From CANKHA01 sp963750965 (GTDB taxonomy: Bacteria > Pseudomonadota > Alphaproteobacteria > Rhizobiales > Xanthobacteraceae), in NCBI GenBank assembly GCA_963750965.1, contig CAVVSK010000013.1:1-64000 (forward strand): 64,000 nucleotides of DNA, written 5' to 3'. The notes below the pieces were generated by a model, which was not told the origin of the DNA, searched no databases, and was given only the letters and a program-made list of their open reading frames with translations. Position 1 is the first letter of the stretch. The number at the start of each line of letters is the position of its first letter. A program made the translations under genes and the position numbers. Of this stretch, positions 43,184 through 52,366 are shown piece after piece.

Positions 43184-45046
43184 TTAGCGTGTTTCCAGTT
43201 TTGCGGCCTTGACCGGGTCGTGCCACCAGGTTTCCGGAACGCCGCGCGCATAGCGCGGTTTTGCCGCGGCGGGCCGGGCGAACACGTCCCAATAAGCAAT
43301 CCGGTGCGAAGCCAGATACCAGTGCGGTACCCAGTAACGCCCCGCTCGAACCACACGGTCGAGCGCCCGGCAGGCGGTGGTCAGGGTGGCGCGCGTCTCA
43401 GCGTTGATCGCGATGTCGATCAGTGCGTCGATCGCGGGATCCGCGATACCGGCGAGGTTCTGTGAGCCTTTCGTAGTGGCCGCCTGCGATGAGAGATAAG
43501 TGCGCAAGCCGTCGCCCGGGGTGGAAGAAAAACTGAAGCGTTGCACGGTGATGTCGAAATCGAAATCGTCCACGCGCGCGCGGTATTGCACCGGGTCGAC
43601 CAACCGGAACGTTGCGTCGATGCCGAGCACGCCGAGATTCTTGATATAAGGCATGTGATGCGGTTCGAAACTCGGCTCGTCGAGCAAAAACTCCATCCTG
43701 ATCGGTTCTCCCCGGGCGTCCACCCGCTTGCCGCTCTTGATCGGAAAGCCGGCCTCCTGCAACAGCTGGCTGGCCCTGCGCAGCAGCGCGCGGTCCTGCC
43801 CGGAGCCGTCGGACACCGGGGGGACGAAGGCTTCGGAGAAAACATCGTCCGGGATTTTCCCGCGGAACGGCTCCAGCAACGCCACTTCGTCTGGCGCCGG
43901 CTTGCCCACTGCCATCAGGTCGGAATTCTGGAACACCGAATGCGTGCGCTTATAGGCGCCGTACATGATGCTCTGGTTGGTCCATTCGAAATCGAAGGCC
44001 AGGATCAGCGCTTCGCGCAGTTTCGGGTTCTTGAACTTGTCGCGCCGGGTATTGAAAAACCAACCCTGCGCGCCCGAAGGCGTGTCGTCTGGTAATATCT
44101 CGCGCTTGACGCGCCCGTCGCGGATCGCGGGAAAATCGTAGCGCGTGGCCCAGACGCGAGCGGTGAATTCCTCCCGAAATAGATAGTTTTTCCCGGTGAA
44201 GGCCTGAAACGCTGCTTCGCGATCACGGTAAAATTCGTAGCGTAGGACGTCGAAATTATTCATCCCGCGTCGCGCGGGGAGTTCCGCGCCCCACCAGTCC
44301 TTCACCCGCTCGTATTCGATATAGCGGCCGGCCTCAAAACGCCCGACCTTGTAGGGGCCGGAGCCGAGCGGCGGCTCCAGCGTCGACTCCTCGAAATTCT
44401 TCACCGCGTAATAGGCGCGCGAAAAGATCGGCAGCGTCGCTACGAACAGCGGCACGTCGCGTCCGCGCTTGGGCGCAAAGCGCACGACAACTGTATCGTC
44501 TCCTTCCGCTTCGCTTCCGACCATATCGCGCGTGAGCTGCTGAATGATCGGATGGCCTTTCTGCTTCAGCGTGGTCAGCGAGAAGGCGACGTCGTGTGCC
44601 GTGATGGGAGTGCCGTCGTGGAATTTCGCCTCCGGCCGCAGCAGAAAACGATAGGTCAACCCATCGGCGGACATGCGCACCGCGCGTGCGGCCAGGCCAT
44701 AGAGGCCATCGGGCTCATCCGCCGCGGACGCCATCAGCGTCGCAAAGGTCAGTTCCATGCCCTGCGCGGCATCGCCTTTGAGGATGTAGCTGTTAAGCGA
44801 ATTGAAGGTGAGGAAATTCTGGTTGTACTGTCGCGTGGAGCCGACCTGGGAGAATAGCCCGCCCTTCGGAGCGTCGGGGTTGACGTAATCGAAATGCCTA
44901 AAGTCCGCCGAATATTTCAAGTCGCCGAAGGCGGAGATGCCGTGGCGTTCCGGCTCCTCCTGCGCCAAGGCAGCAGGTGTTGCGCAGGCAGCGATGGCGC
45001 CGGCGCCGAGAAGGAGCGTATCGCGGCGCGTCAGCCATGCTTTCAC
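43184..45046 (-). CDS. yejA: Peptide ABC importer binding protein YejA (copy 1)
   Basis: A 620-residue periplasmic solute-binding protein of the SBP_bac_5 family. A Tat-like leader (TRRDTLLLGAGAIAACATPA) is cut near ALAQ. Mature sequence begins HGISAFGDLKYSADFRHFDY, the YejA signature start. Further YejA blocks are RHFDYVNPDAPKGG, KFHDGTPITAHDVAFSLTTL and RGMNNFDVLRYEFYRDREAA. In enteric bacteria Yej imports oligopeptides and microcin C. The GTG at 45046 overlaps the stop of the upstream paralogue by four bases; the ATG at 45088 is less likely. Confidence 0.91.
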   Translation of the reverse strand: MKAWLTRRDTLLLGAGAIAACATPAALAQEEPERHGISAFGDLKYSADFRHFDYVNPDAPKGGLFSQVGSTRQYNQNFLTFNSLNSYILKGDAAQGMELTFATLMASAADEPDGLYGLAARAVRMSADGLTYRFLLRPEAKFHDGTPITAHDVAFSLTTLKQKGHPIIQQLTRDMVGSEAEGDDTVVVRFAPKRGRDVPLFVATLPIFSRAYYAVKNFEESTLEPPLGSGPYKVGRFEAGRYIEYERVKDWWGAELPARRGMNNFDVLRYEFYRDREAAFQAFTGKNYLFREEFTARVWATRYDFPAIRDGRVKREILPDDTPSGAQGWFFNTRRDKFKNPKLREALILAFDFEWTNQSIMYGAYKRTHSVFQNSDLMAVGKPAPDEVALLEPFRGKIPDDVFSEAFVPPVSDGSGQDRALLRRASQLLQEAGFPIKSGKRVDARGEPIRMEFLLDEPSFEPHHMPYIKNLGVLGIDATFRLVDPVQYRARVDDFDFDITVQRFSFSSTPGDGLRTYLSSQAATTKGSQNLAGIADPAIDALIDIAINAETRATLTTACRALDRVVRAGRYWVPHWYLASHRIAYWDVFARPAAAKPRYARGVPETWWHDPVKAAKLETR

Positions 45047-46941
45047 GAACGCGACCCTGTCTTGGAAGCCTTGGCTTCGTCCCACCACCAGATCGTCGGG
45101 AAAGCCGACATGCCGTAGGTCGGCATCTTTTCCGGGCGCGCGAAACGGTCCCAGCGCGCGGTACGAACCTTGTCATAGGTGAATTGCGGCACCACGTAGT
45201 GATTCCAGAGCAGCACGCGGTCGAGCGCCTTTGTGGCGGCAACCAGTTCGTCGCGGTTCTTTGCGAAAATGACTCGCTCGATGATCGCATCCACGGCCGG
45301 ATTCTTGATGCCGACGAGATTGCGGGAGCCGGGCTGATCCGCCGCTTGCGAACTCCAAAATCCGCGCTGCTCGTTGCCCGGGGAAAGCGACTGGCCCCAG
45401 CTTGCGATAACAATATCGAAATCCCAACTGCGCTCGCGATTGGTATATTGCGCATCGTCGACCGTGCGAACCGTGAGGTCGATCCCGAGCCTCTCCAACG
45501 ACGGCTTGTAGAACAGCACGAAGCGTTCGGTATTTGGATTGTCCACCAGGAATTCGAGCCGGAAAGGCTCACCGTTTCTGCTGTCCACCAGCTTGCGGTC
45601 GCGCACTTCGAAGCCTGCCTCCTTCAGCAGGCGCACCGCTTCCCGCAGGTTATTGCGGACGTTTTCGGGATTGCCGCCCACCGGGTTGGTATAGGCCGTG
45701 GTGAAAACTTCGGCCGGCACCTTGTCACGCAGGCTTTCCAGGATCTTCAACTCCTCGCCTTGCGGCAGGCCGCGAGCGGCCAGCTCTGTGCCCTCGAAGT
45801 AACTCGCGATGCGCTTGTACTGTCCGTAGAACAGCTGCTTGTTCATCTCCTCAAAATCGAAGGCATAGTTGAATGCCCGGCGCACCCGCGCGTCCTTGAA
45901 CTTGTCGCGGCGGATATTGAAGGCGAAGGCCTGCATCACGCCAACATTGCGGATGGGAAATTCCTCCAGGATCACCCGCTTTTCTTGGACGGCGGGAAAA
46001 TCGTAAGAGGTGGCCCAGCTTTTGGCGCTGTTCTCGGTGCGCCAATCTACGTGATCGGCCTTCAGCGCTTCCAGCGCTACGGTGGAATCGCGGAAATATT
46101 CGAAGCGGATCTGGTCGAAATTATCCCGCCCGACATTGACGTTAATATCCTTGCCCCAATAATCCTGCACCCGCTCGTACACGATCGTGCGGCCGGGGAT
46201 TAATTCCTTGATGCGATAGGCGCCATTGCCCAGCGGCGTTTCCAGCGTGGTCGCGCCGATGTCGCGCTTGTTGCCCGACTTGTCGGTGCCCTCCCAATAG
46301 TGTTTGGGCATCACGCTGAGCTGGCCGACAATCTGCGGCAGTTCACGGTTGCCGGGCTGATCGAAAGTAAAAGAGATCTCCCGCTCGCCCGTTTTCTCGG
46401 CTTTGGTGACATGGCGATAATAGGCGGAGAGCTGTGGGTGATTTTTCTTGAAAGCTTCAAGCGAGAAGATCACGTCCTCCGGCGTCACCGGCTTTCCATC
46501 ATGCCATTTGGCGTTGCCGCGCAGGCGGTAGGTCACGGAGGAATAATCGTCAGGATAGCTCACCGCTTCCGCCAGCAGGCCGTATTCAGCCGACACTTCG
46601 TCAAGCGCCGACACCATCAGGCTGTCATAGAGAAGGTCGACGCCGGCCGCGAGGTTGCCTTTGACACCCGACACCACGAGATTGAGATTATCGAAGGTCT
46701 GGCCGCCGGCAATCAGGCGTACGGTGCCTCCCTTCGAAGCAGCCGGATTGACGTATTCGAAATGCTTGAAGCTGGCGGGATAACGTAGATCGCCGAACAA
46801 CGACAATCCGTGCCGCCAGCTGGACGCAGAGGCTGGCGTTGCGGACTGCGCGGCGGCCGAGCGTCCGCCGAGCGCGCTGAGCGCCGGAGAGGCAAGGGTG
46901 AGAACGCCGGCTTGGACGACGGCTCGACGGGTCAGGCGCAC
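45043..46941 (-). CDS. yejA: Peptide ABC importer binding protein YejA (copy 2)
   Basis: A 632-residue paralogue of the preceding gene. The GTG at 46941 has GGAG eight bases upstream and yields a twin-arginine-like leader (RLTRRAVVQAGVLTLASPAL) cut near AAAQ. The longer frame to 47082 is unsupported. The mature part has HGLSLFGDLRYPASFKHFEY, AKWHDGKPVTPEDVIFSLEA and VGRDNFDQIRFEYFRDSTVA, parallel to copy 1 but clearly diverged, so the two proteins may bind different peptides for one permease. It is first in the yejA-yejA-yejB-yejE-yejF operon. Confidence 0.91.
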   Translation of the reverse strand: MRLTRRAVVQAGVLTLASPALSALGGRSAAAQSATPASASSWRHGLSLFGDLRYPASFKHFEYVNPAASKGGTVRLIAGGQTFDNLNLVVSGVKGNLAAGVDLLYDSLMVSALDEVSAEYGLLAEAVSYPDDYSSVTYRLRGNAKWHDGKPVTPEDVIFSLEAFKKNHPQLSAYYRHVTKAEKTGEREISFTFDQPGNRELPQIVGQLSVMPKHYWEGTDKSGNKRDIGATTLETPLGNGAYRIKELIPGRTIVYERVQDYWGKDINVNVGRDNFDQIRFEYFRDSTVALEALKADHVDWRTENSAKSWATSYDFPAVQEKRVILEEFPIRNVGVMQAFAFNIRRDKFKDARVRRAFNYAFDFEEMNKQLFYGQYKRIASYFEGTELAARGLPQGEELKILESLRDKVPAEVFTTAYTNPVGGNPENVRNNLREAVRLLKEAGFEVRDRKLVDSRNGEPFRLEFLVDNPNTERFVLFYKPSLERLGIDLTVRTVDDAQYTNRERSWDFDIVIASWGQSLSPGNEQRGFWSSQAADQPGSRNLVGIKNPAVDAIIERVIFAKNRDELVAATKALDRVLLWNHYVVPQFTYDKVRTARWDRFARPEKMPTYGMSAFPTIWWWDEAKASKTGSRS

Positions 46942-47080
46942 TGCAATAACTCCGTAATGGGGCCACGAAGGGTCACGTCGGCCTAGCAATTCAGGGATTA
47001 TGTCGGTTTTTGGAAAGACCGCCAGTGAACTCCCGGTAAGTTGAAACGCCCTGACGCGGCAGGTGTTTCCATGCAAACGC

Positions 47081-47107
47081 AAAACGGCCGGGCAATAGCC
47101 CGGCCGT
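47081..47107 (-). terminator. Rho-independent terminator after the cytochrome c gene
   Basis: ACGGCCGGGC (47084-47093) and GCCCGGCCGT (47098-47107) form a perfect ten-base stem with loop AATA (plus-strand reading). On the minus strand the stem is followed by TTTT. It lies 23 bases after the cytochrome c stop codon and insulates the yej operon from it. Confidence 0.88.
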
Positions 47108-47130
47108 TGGTTTGACGTCGTTGCCGCAGC

Positions 47131-47787
47131 TCAGCGTTTCGGGGCCGCCTGGCCCGGCTGCGCACCGGCATTGCCGGGCTGGGCGGGCGCCGCTCCGGGC
47201 TGGCTCTGTCCCTCAGGCGGCTTGCCCGCGGCCGGAGCTTCCGCGACCTGAGGCTTGGGTACCGGACTATCAGCGCGGGTGCGCAGATATTCGATCACAT
47301 CTGCCCGTTCGCCGCCGCGTGTGAGCCCCGCGAAGGTCATCGACGTTTTGGGGATATAGACGGTAGGCGCGGCAAGGAATTTGCTGAGTTCCTCGAAGGT
47401 CCATTCGCCGCCCTTGGCCTTCATGGCGGCGGAATAGTTGAAGCCGGGGGTCGACGCGCGCTGACGTCCGACAACGCCCCAAAGATTCGGGCCGACTTTG
47501 TTTGGGCCGCTCTTCTCGAAGGTGTGGCAGGCGACGCACTTCTTGGCCGAAGCTTCGCCCCGCTCGAGCGAAGCTTTTTGCAGCAGCGACTCGATTGGCT
47601 CGGATGCAGCCGAGGCTGCGGCATCACCTGGCGCGGCCGGCGTCGGCTCAGCCACGGCGATGGCATAGCCGGGCTTTGCGGGCTTAGGCGCGGTGAAAAG
47701 CGCGCCGGCGGCGATGTTCACCGCCAGCAGGAAAAGGCAGGTGGCGAGAACCGCGCCCAGGATCTTGTTGAGTTCAAATGAGTCCAT
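47131..47787 (-). CDS. Membrane-anchored cytochrome c (CycM-like)
   Basis: A 218-residue class I cytochrome c held by an uncleaved N-terminal helix (NKILGAVLATCLFLLAVNIA, residues 6-25). An Ala/Pro-rich linker reaches the heme domain, which has CVACH as the heme-binding motif and Met in KTSMTFAGL as axial ligand. KVGPNLWGVVGRQRAS is the usual c2-type block. A Pro/Gln/Ala-rich tail of about 45 residues follows. Such proteins carry electrons from the bc1 complex to terminal oxidases in Bradyrhizobium-like bacteria. The ATG at 47787 was chosen because the longer frame has no similarity. It is divergent from kdsB. Confidence 0.92.
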   Translation of the reverse strand: MDSFELNKILGAVLATCLFLLAVNIAAGALFTAPKPAKPGYAIAVAEPTPAAPGDAAASAASEPIESLLQKASLERGEASAKKCVACHTFEKSGPNKVGPNLWGVVGRQRASTPGFNYSAAMKAKGGEWTFEELSKFLAAPTVYIPKTSMTFAGLTRGGERADVIEYLRTRADSPVPKPQVAEAPAAGKPPEGQSQPGAAPAQPGNAGAQPGQAAPKR

Positions 47788-47956
47788 CAAAAATCGGCTC
47801 CGCGGGAGGATAAGGCGGAATTCAAGCACGAGCTTGGGGAGCCCGCGGCGGCGCAGAGATAACCGGTTTGCCTCACCCCTGGCAACCCGTATAAGCACGC
47901 CGGAACCGGCGATAAATGCATTCCTGGCCGGATGTTGCGCGGGGGCGGCTGGGGCA

Positions 47957-48709
47957 ATGGCCGAAAGCGACCTTCTGATCCTGATTCCGGCTCGCATGGC
48001 CTCCGCCCGGCTTCCGGGCAAGCCGTTGGCGGACATCGCCGGCAAGCCCATGATCGTGCAGGTGCTGCAGCGAGCGCAGGAGGCGGCGCTCGGGCCGGTG
48101 GCTGTCGCAACGGATGCGCGCGAGATCGCCGAGGCGGTGGAAAAGGCGGGCGGCCAAGCGGTGATGACGCGGGCCGATCATATTTCCGGCTCTGACCGTG
48201 TTTTCGAGGCGCTCACCAAGCTCGATCCGCAGGGTCGCGCGAGCATCGTGGTCAATCTGCAAGGCGACCTGCCCACCTTGTCGCCGCAGGATTTGCGCGC
48301 GGTGCTGCAGCCGCTGGCCGATCCGGCGGTGGATATCGCCACGCTGGCGGCTGAGATAAAAGAGCCGGCTGAAAAGACCAATCCCAACGTGGTGAAGGTG
48401 GTGGGCTCGCCGATTTCGTCCAGCCGCCTACGTGCGCTTTACTTCACCCGCGCCACTGCGCCGTTCGGCGAGGGGCCGCTCTACCATCACATTGGGCTCT
48501 ATGCCTATCGGCGCGCGGCCCTCAAGCGCTTCGTTGAGCTTCCGCCCTCCCCGCTCGAACGGCGCGAGAAGCTGGAGCAGTTGCGGGCGTTGGAAGCCGG
48601 CATGCGAATAGACGTCGCCATCGTTAGCAGCGTGCCGCTCGGCGTCGACACCGCCGAGGAGCTGGCGCAAGCGCGCGCTGCGTTGACTCGCTCAAGCAGA
48701 AGCGCGTAA
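47957..48709 (+). CDS. kdsB: 3-deoxy-manno-octulosonate cytidylyltransferase
   Basis: Makes CMP-Kdo, the activated sugar for the lipopolysaccharide inner core. It has 250 residues. The nucleotide-binding start is LILIPARMASARLPGKPLAD, then VATDAREIAEAVEKAGG, MTRADHISGSDRVFEAL (substrate loop) and VVNLQGDLPTLSP. The ATG at 47957 begins the conserved part; the frame is open upstream without similarity. pheA follows after nine bases, a gene pair found in many Hyphomicrobiales although the pathways are unrelated. Confidence 0.94.
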   Translation: MAESDLLILIPARMASARLPGKPLADIAGKPMIVQVLQRAQEAALGPVAVATDAREIAEAVEKAGGQAVMTRADHISGSDRVFEALTKLDPQGRASIVVNLQGDLPTLSPQDLRAVLQPLADPAVDIATLAAEIKEPAEKTNPNVVKVVGSPISSSRLRALYFTRATAPFGEGPLYHHIGLYAYRRAALKRFVELPPSPLERREKLEQLRALEAGMRIDVAIVSSVPLGVDTAEELAQARAALTRSSRSA

Positions 48710-48718
48710 CGAACAGCC

Positions 48719-49573
48719 ATGGCGAAGCACAAGAAAATCGCATTTCAGGGCGAACCGGGGGCCAATTCGGACCTCGCCTGCCGCAAAGCCTATCGGGCTT
48801 ACGAACCGCTGCCGTGCCCGACCTTTGAGGACGTCTTCGCCGTCGTGCGTTCCGGCAGAGCCGAACTCGCCATGATCCCGATCGAAAATTCAGTCGCCGG
48901 ACGGGTCGCGGACATCCACCACCTGATGCCGCATTCCGGCTTGCACATCGTCGCCGAATATTTTCTTCCCGTGCGACATCAATTGATGGCGCCGAAGGGC
49001 GCCACGCTGAAGACGCTGAAGACGGTGGAAAGCCACATCATGGCGCTCGGCCAATGCCGCAAGACGCTACGCAAGCTGCGGCTGAAGTCGGTGGTTTCCG
49101 CCGATACCGCGGGCTCGGCGCGCGAGATTGCAGAATCCGGCGATTTGACGCGCGCGGCGATCGCTTCCGAACTGGCAGCGAAAATCTACAAGCTGAAAAT
49201 CCTCAAGCGCAATATCGAGGACGAGGAGTACAACACGACGCGCTTCATTGTGCTGTCGCGCAAGGCCAGATGGGCGGCCCGCACCCACAAGGACTTGATC
49301 ACCACTTTTGTCTTCCAGGTGCGCAATATTCCAGCCGCGCTTTACAAGGCGCTCGGCGGCTTCGCCACGAACGGCGTCAACATGACCAAGCTGGAAAGCT
49401 ACATGATCGAGGGCAGCTTCTCGGCGACGCAATTCTATGCCGATGTGGAAGGCCACCCGAAGGAGCGCGCCGTGGAGCTGGCGCTGGAGGAGCTGGAATT
49501 TGTCACCCAGCCGAAGACGCTGAAGATTCTGGGCGTGTATCCCGCGCATCGCTATCGCGAGACATTTCGGTAG
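48719..49573 (+). CDS. pheA: Prephenate dehydratase
   Basis: Converts prephenate to phenylpyruvate in phenylalanine synthesis. A monofunctional enzyme of 284 residues without a chorismate mutase domain. The catalytic lobes include IAFQGEPGANSDLACRKAY, AELAMIPIENSVAGRVADIH and the Thr-Arg-Phe site in EEYNTTRFIVLSRKA. The C-terminal ACT domain (about residues 195-275) contains GVNMTKLESYMIEG, the phenylalanine-sensing site, so feedback inhibition is expected. It lies nine bases after kdsB. Confidence 0.95.
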   Translation: MAKHKKIAFQGEPGANSDLACRKAYRAYEPLPCPTFEDVFAVVRSGRAELAMIPIENSVAGRVADIHHLMPHSGLHIVAEYFLPVRHQLMAPKGATLKTLKTVESHIMALGQCRKTLRKLRLKSVVSADTAGSAREIAESGDLTRAAIASELAAKIYKLKILKRNIEDEEYNTTRFIVLSRKARWAARTHKDLITTFVFQVRNIPAALYKALGGFATNGVNMTKLESYMIEGSFSATQFYADVEGHPKERAVELALEELEFVTQPKTLKILGVYPAHRYRETFR

Positions 49574-49601
49574 CGTCAGCGCCGCTAGGAGGAGTTCTTA
49601 C

Positions 49602-49916
49602 ATGAGCAGCGATTCAAAACTACGGCGAACGCTGCATTTCAAATTCACGTTGCCGAACGCGGATTCGGCCCAGATCGGCGCCATGGTCAAGGCGATGGCG
49701 CCATTTTACCAGATGTTCGGTGAGACGCGCATACGCTTGCTGCAAAACGTCGACGACCCGGCAAAATTCATGCAGGAGATCGAATACGAGGCGCCCGAAG
49801 GCTTCGAGATAAACCGCCAGCAGATCGCCAGCGACGCCCGGATGCAGACGTATTTGCAAGCTTGGCGCTCGATGTTTCCCGGCGCCGTCGAAGTCGACGT
49901 CTACAAGGAAGTGTAA
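49602..49916 (+). CDS. Hypothetical protein
   Basis: A 104-residue soluble protein with no family I can name. It has no signal peptide or cysteine. The pattern of strands and helices (LRRTLHFKFTLPNADSAQIG, MVKAMAPFYQMFGETRIRLL, KFMQEIEYEAPEGFEINRQQ, TYLQAWRSMFPGAVEVDVYK) suggests a small ferredoxin-like or dimeric alpha-beta barrel fold. An AGGAGG-like site (TAGGAGGAGT) lies upstream. It is 28 bases after pheA in the same direction and converges on the phosphomannomutase gene, seven bases apart. Confidence 0.8.
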   Translation: MSSDSKLRRTLHFKFTLPNADSAQIGAMVKAMAPFYQMFGETRIRLLQNVDDPAKFMQEIEYEAPEGFEINRQQIASDARMQTYLQAWRSMFPGAVEVDVYKEV

Positions 49917-49923
49917 GGCGCGA

Positions 49924-51423
49924 TCAGATCGTCTGGTTGTATTCGCCGACGTCCGGGAATTTGCGCAGCACCGCGTCCACCGATTTGAACATGTCGCGCA
50001 TGCGCTGCTCCGAGACCGGGCTTTCCACCACCACGACCAGCTCGGGTTTGTTTGATGAGGCCCGCACCAGGCCCCAGGTGCCATCCTCCACCGTGACGCG
50101 CACGCCGTTGACCGTGACGAGGTCGCGGATCGCCTGGCCGGCGACTTTCTCGTTCTTGGCTTTGGCTTCCTGGAACAGCGCCACCACCTTGTCGACAATT
50201 CCATATTTCACTTCATCAGCGCAGTGCGGCGCCATGGTCGGAGAGCCCCAGGTCTTCGGCAAGGCGTTTTTCAGATCCGCCATGCTCTTTTCGGGATTGC
50301 GGTCGAGCATGTCGCAAACCGCGAGCGCGAAGATCAGCCCGTCGTCATAGCCGCGGCCGAAAGGCTTGTTGAAAAAGAAGTGGCCCGATTTCTCGAAACC
50401 GGCGAGCGCGCCCAGCTCGTTCACCCGCCGCTTGATGTAGGAATGGCCGGTTTTCCAGTAATCGACCTTTACCTTGTTCTGTTGCAGTACCGGGTCGGTG
50501 ATGAACAAACCGGTTGATTTCACGTCCACCACAAAGGTGGAGCCGGGATGTAGCGTGGACATGTCGCGCGCGAGCATCACGCCGACCTTGTCGGCGAAAA
50601 TCTCGTCGCCGGTATTGTCCACGACGCCGCAGCGGTCGCCGTCGCCGTCAAAGCCGAGCCCAACGTCCGCTTTTACGCGCAACACCTCGTCGCGCATCGC
50701 GTGCAGCATCTTCATGTCTTCGGTATTCGGATTGTAGTTCGGAAAGCTGTGATCGAGTTCGCAATCAAGCGGCACCACTTCGCAGCCGACCGCTTCCAGT
50801 ACCTGCGGCGCAAAGGCGCCCGCAGTGCCATTGCCGCAGGCCACAACGACCTTCAGTTTGCGCTTCAGCTTCGGACGGTTGGTGAGATCGGCGAGATAGC
50901 GTGCCGGGAAATTCTCCACGAAATGGTAGGAGCCGCCGCCTTTGAGATCGAAGCGCGCGTTGAGCACTATCTCGCTCAGCCGCCCCATCTCGTCGGGCCC
51001 AAAAGTGAGCGGACGGTTGGCGCCCATTTTCACGCCGGTCCAGCCATTGTCATTGTGTGAGGCGGTGACCATGGCGACGCAAGGCACGTCGAGATCGAAT
51101 TGCGCAAAATAAGCCATCGGCGTCATGGCAAGGCCGATGTCGTGCACCTTGCAGCCCGCCGCCATCAGGCCGGAAACCAGCGCCATCTTCACCGATGCGG
51201 AATAGCCGCGGAAATCATGCGCGGTGACGATTTCCGGCCGCACGCCCATTTCGCGGATCAAGGTGCCGAGCCCCATGCCGAGTGCCTGGATACCCATCAA
51301 ATTGATTTCGCTGCCGAGCAGCCAGCGGGCGTCGTATTCGCGAAAGCCGGTAGCCTTCACCATCGGCTCGGATTCATAGGCATAGGTATTGGGTGTGAGT
51401 TGGGCTTTAGGCTTGGGGAACAT
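49924..51423 (-). CDS. Phosphomannomutase/phosphoglucomutase
   Basis: A 499-residue alpha-D-phosphohexomutase interconverting hexose 1- and 6-phosphates for envelope polysaccharide precursors. The catalytic phosphoserine loop is AMVTASHNDNGWTGVKM, the metal loop is GLGFDGDGDRCGVVDN, and the sugar-binding loop is LAGFEKSGHFFFNKPFGRGY. The C-terminal phosphate-binding domain has VRASSNKPELVVVVESPVS. The ATG at 51423 follows GAGGA; a TTG at 51426 is immediately upstream. Which sugar is preferred cannot be read from the sequence. Confidence 0.92.
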   Translation of the reverse strand: MFPKPKAQLTPNTYAYESEPMVKATGFREYDARWLLGSEINLMGIQALGMGLGTLIREMGVRPEIVTAHDFRGYSASVKMALVSGLMAAGCKVHDIGLAMTPMAYFAQFDLDVPCVAMVTASHNDNGWTGVKMGANRPLTFGPDEMGRLSEIVLNARFDLKGGGSYHFVENFPARYLADLTNRPKLKRKLKVVVACGNGTAGAFAPQVLEAVGCEVVPLDCELDHSFPNYNPNTEDMKMLHAMRDEVLRVKADVGLGFDGDGDRCGVVDNTGDEIFADKVGVMLARDMSTLHPGSTFVVDVKSTGLFITDPVLQQNKVKVDYWKTGHSYIKRRVNELGALAGFEKSGHFFFNKPFGRGYDDGLIFALAVCDMLDRNPEKSMADLKNALPKTWGSPTMAPHCADEVKYGIVDKVVALFQEAKAKNEKVAGQAIRDLVTVNGVRVTVEDGTWGLVRASSNKPELVVVVESPVSEQRMRDMFKSVDAVLRKFPDVGEYNQTI

Positions 51424-51527
51424 CAATATCCTCGGGCGGGAAGACGGATTGCAGGCGCAGCAATAGCCTAACTATGAACGGCCGAACAGCCGCGCCAGAG
51501 CCCGGCAAACTTCATCAGCGCCCGTTT

Positions 51528-51851
51528 TCAAGTCGGAGTATAGCGGGCAGAAGGGGCCATCCAAGCAGTGACCGTATCAACCGCGGTTTCTAATCCCGCA
51601 TCGATATCTTCGACCGCGATCAGCCAGGTTGAGGCTCGTCGTGGTCTCTCCGACCTTCGACACAGCCGGCGCTAATGCATATTCGCCCGCCAACGGGCGG
51701 AGTGATCCAGATTTGGAAACACTCGCCCGACATGCTGGAGAGATATACGGCTCTGATTTCATCTCCAGCCCAACTGGTATACGGCGGTGAAAACGAGTGG
51801 CGCGTTATCCAAGCTTGGATTTGCGGAATCCACTGCAGCAAAAACGCCCAT
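51528..51851 (-). CDS. Small hypothetical protein, probably with two compensating frameshifts
   Basis: Not a continuous frame, but three consecutive pieces look protein-like and join into 107 residues. From an ATG at 51851, eight bases after the protease stop: MGVFAAVDSANPSLDNAPLV then FTAVYQLG. Then in another frame GDEIRAVYLSSMSGECFQIW followed by ITPPVGGRICISAGCVEGRR then DHDEPQP. Then, after a second shift near 51624-51628, WLIAVEDIDAGLETAVDTVT then AWMAPSARYTPT and a stop at 51528-51530. One extra and one missing base explain it. I do not recognise the family. The region would otherwise be a 430-base gap. The close spacing to the protease gene suggests co-transcription. The remaining 51424-51527 holds nothing I can identify. 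Confidence 0.4.
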
Positions 51852-51856
51852 CCTGC

Positions 51857-52366
51857 TTACTGTTCGAGGACAAGTTTGCCGTTGCTGTATTCGAAACGGC
51901 GCAGCTTGGAGAGGAAGGAAAGGCCAAGCAGGTTTTCGCTGAGCGCCTCGTCCGGCACGACCAAAGCGGCGACATCGCGCACGGTAACGTCGTCGATCTC
52001 CACACGGTTGAGCTGCGTGCGAGCCGCCCGCACCGTGCCGTTGGCAGTCTTCACCTCGGCGGTGAACTCGTGTAAGGCCGGACGGATGCCGAGCCGGGCC
52101 GCGTCGCGCGCGGTGAGCGCGATGACGGAGGCGCCGGTATCCACCATAAATCCTACGCGCTTGCCGTCGACACGGCCGTCGACTTGGAAATGGCCTCGGC
52201 TGTCGCGCGGAATGATCACGGTGCGGCCAGGGTTACGCGGCTGAGGCGTAGCCTGCGCGGCGGGGGCTTTCGGTGCGGGAGGGACATCCAGCACCCTTTC
52301 CGCATAGCTCGCGAAAATCGTGCCGAGCGCAAGGAAAAGCCCTGCGATGACTATGATCTGCCGCAT
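51857..52366 (-). CDS. Retropepsin-like clan AA aspartic protease, TIGR02281 type
   Basis: A 169-residue membrane-anchored protein with a single retroviral-type aspartic protease domain. The N-terminal helix is RQIIVIAGLFLALGTIFASY, followed by a Pro/Ala linker. The active site is VGFMVDTGASVIALTARDAA (Asp-Thr-Gly-Ala near residue 75). The second conserved part is ENLLGLSFLSKLRRFEYSNG. Members act as dimers, presumably in the periplasm; substrates are unknown. A small, probably frameshifted gene follows on the same strand. Confidence 0.91.
   Translation of the reverse strand: MRQIIVIAGLFLALGTIFASYAERVLDVPPAPKAPAAQATPQPRNPGRTVIIPRDSRGHFQVDGRVDGKRVGFMVDTGASVIALTARDAARLGIRPALHEFTAEVKTANGTVRAARTQLNRVEIDDVTVRDVAALVVPDEALSENLLGLSFLSKLRRFEYSNGKLVLEQ

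Noticed and set aside
46942..47082. Extended start of the second YejA protein
   Set aside because: The extra 47 residues precede the leader peptide and have no similarity; GTG at 46941 has a proper ribosome binding site.
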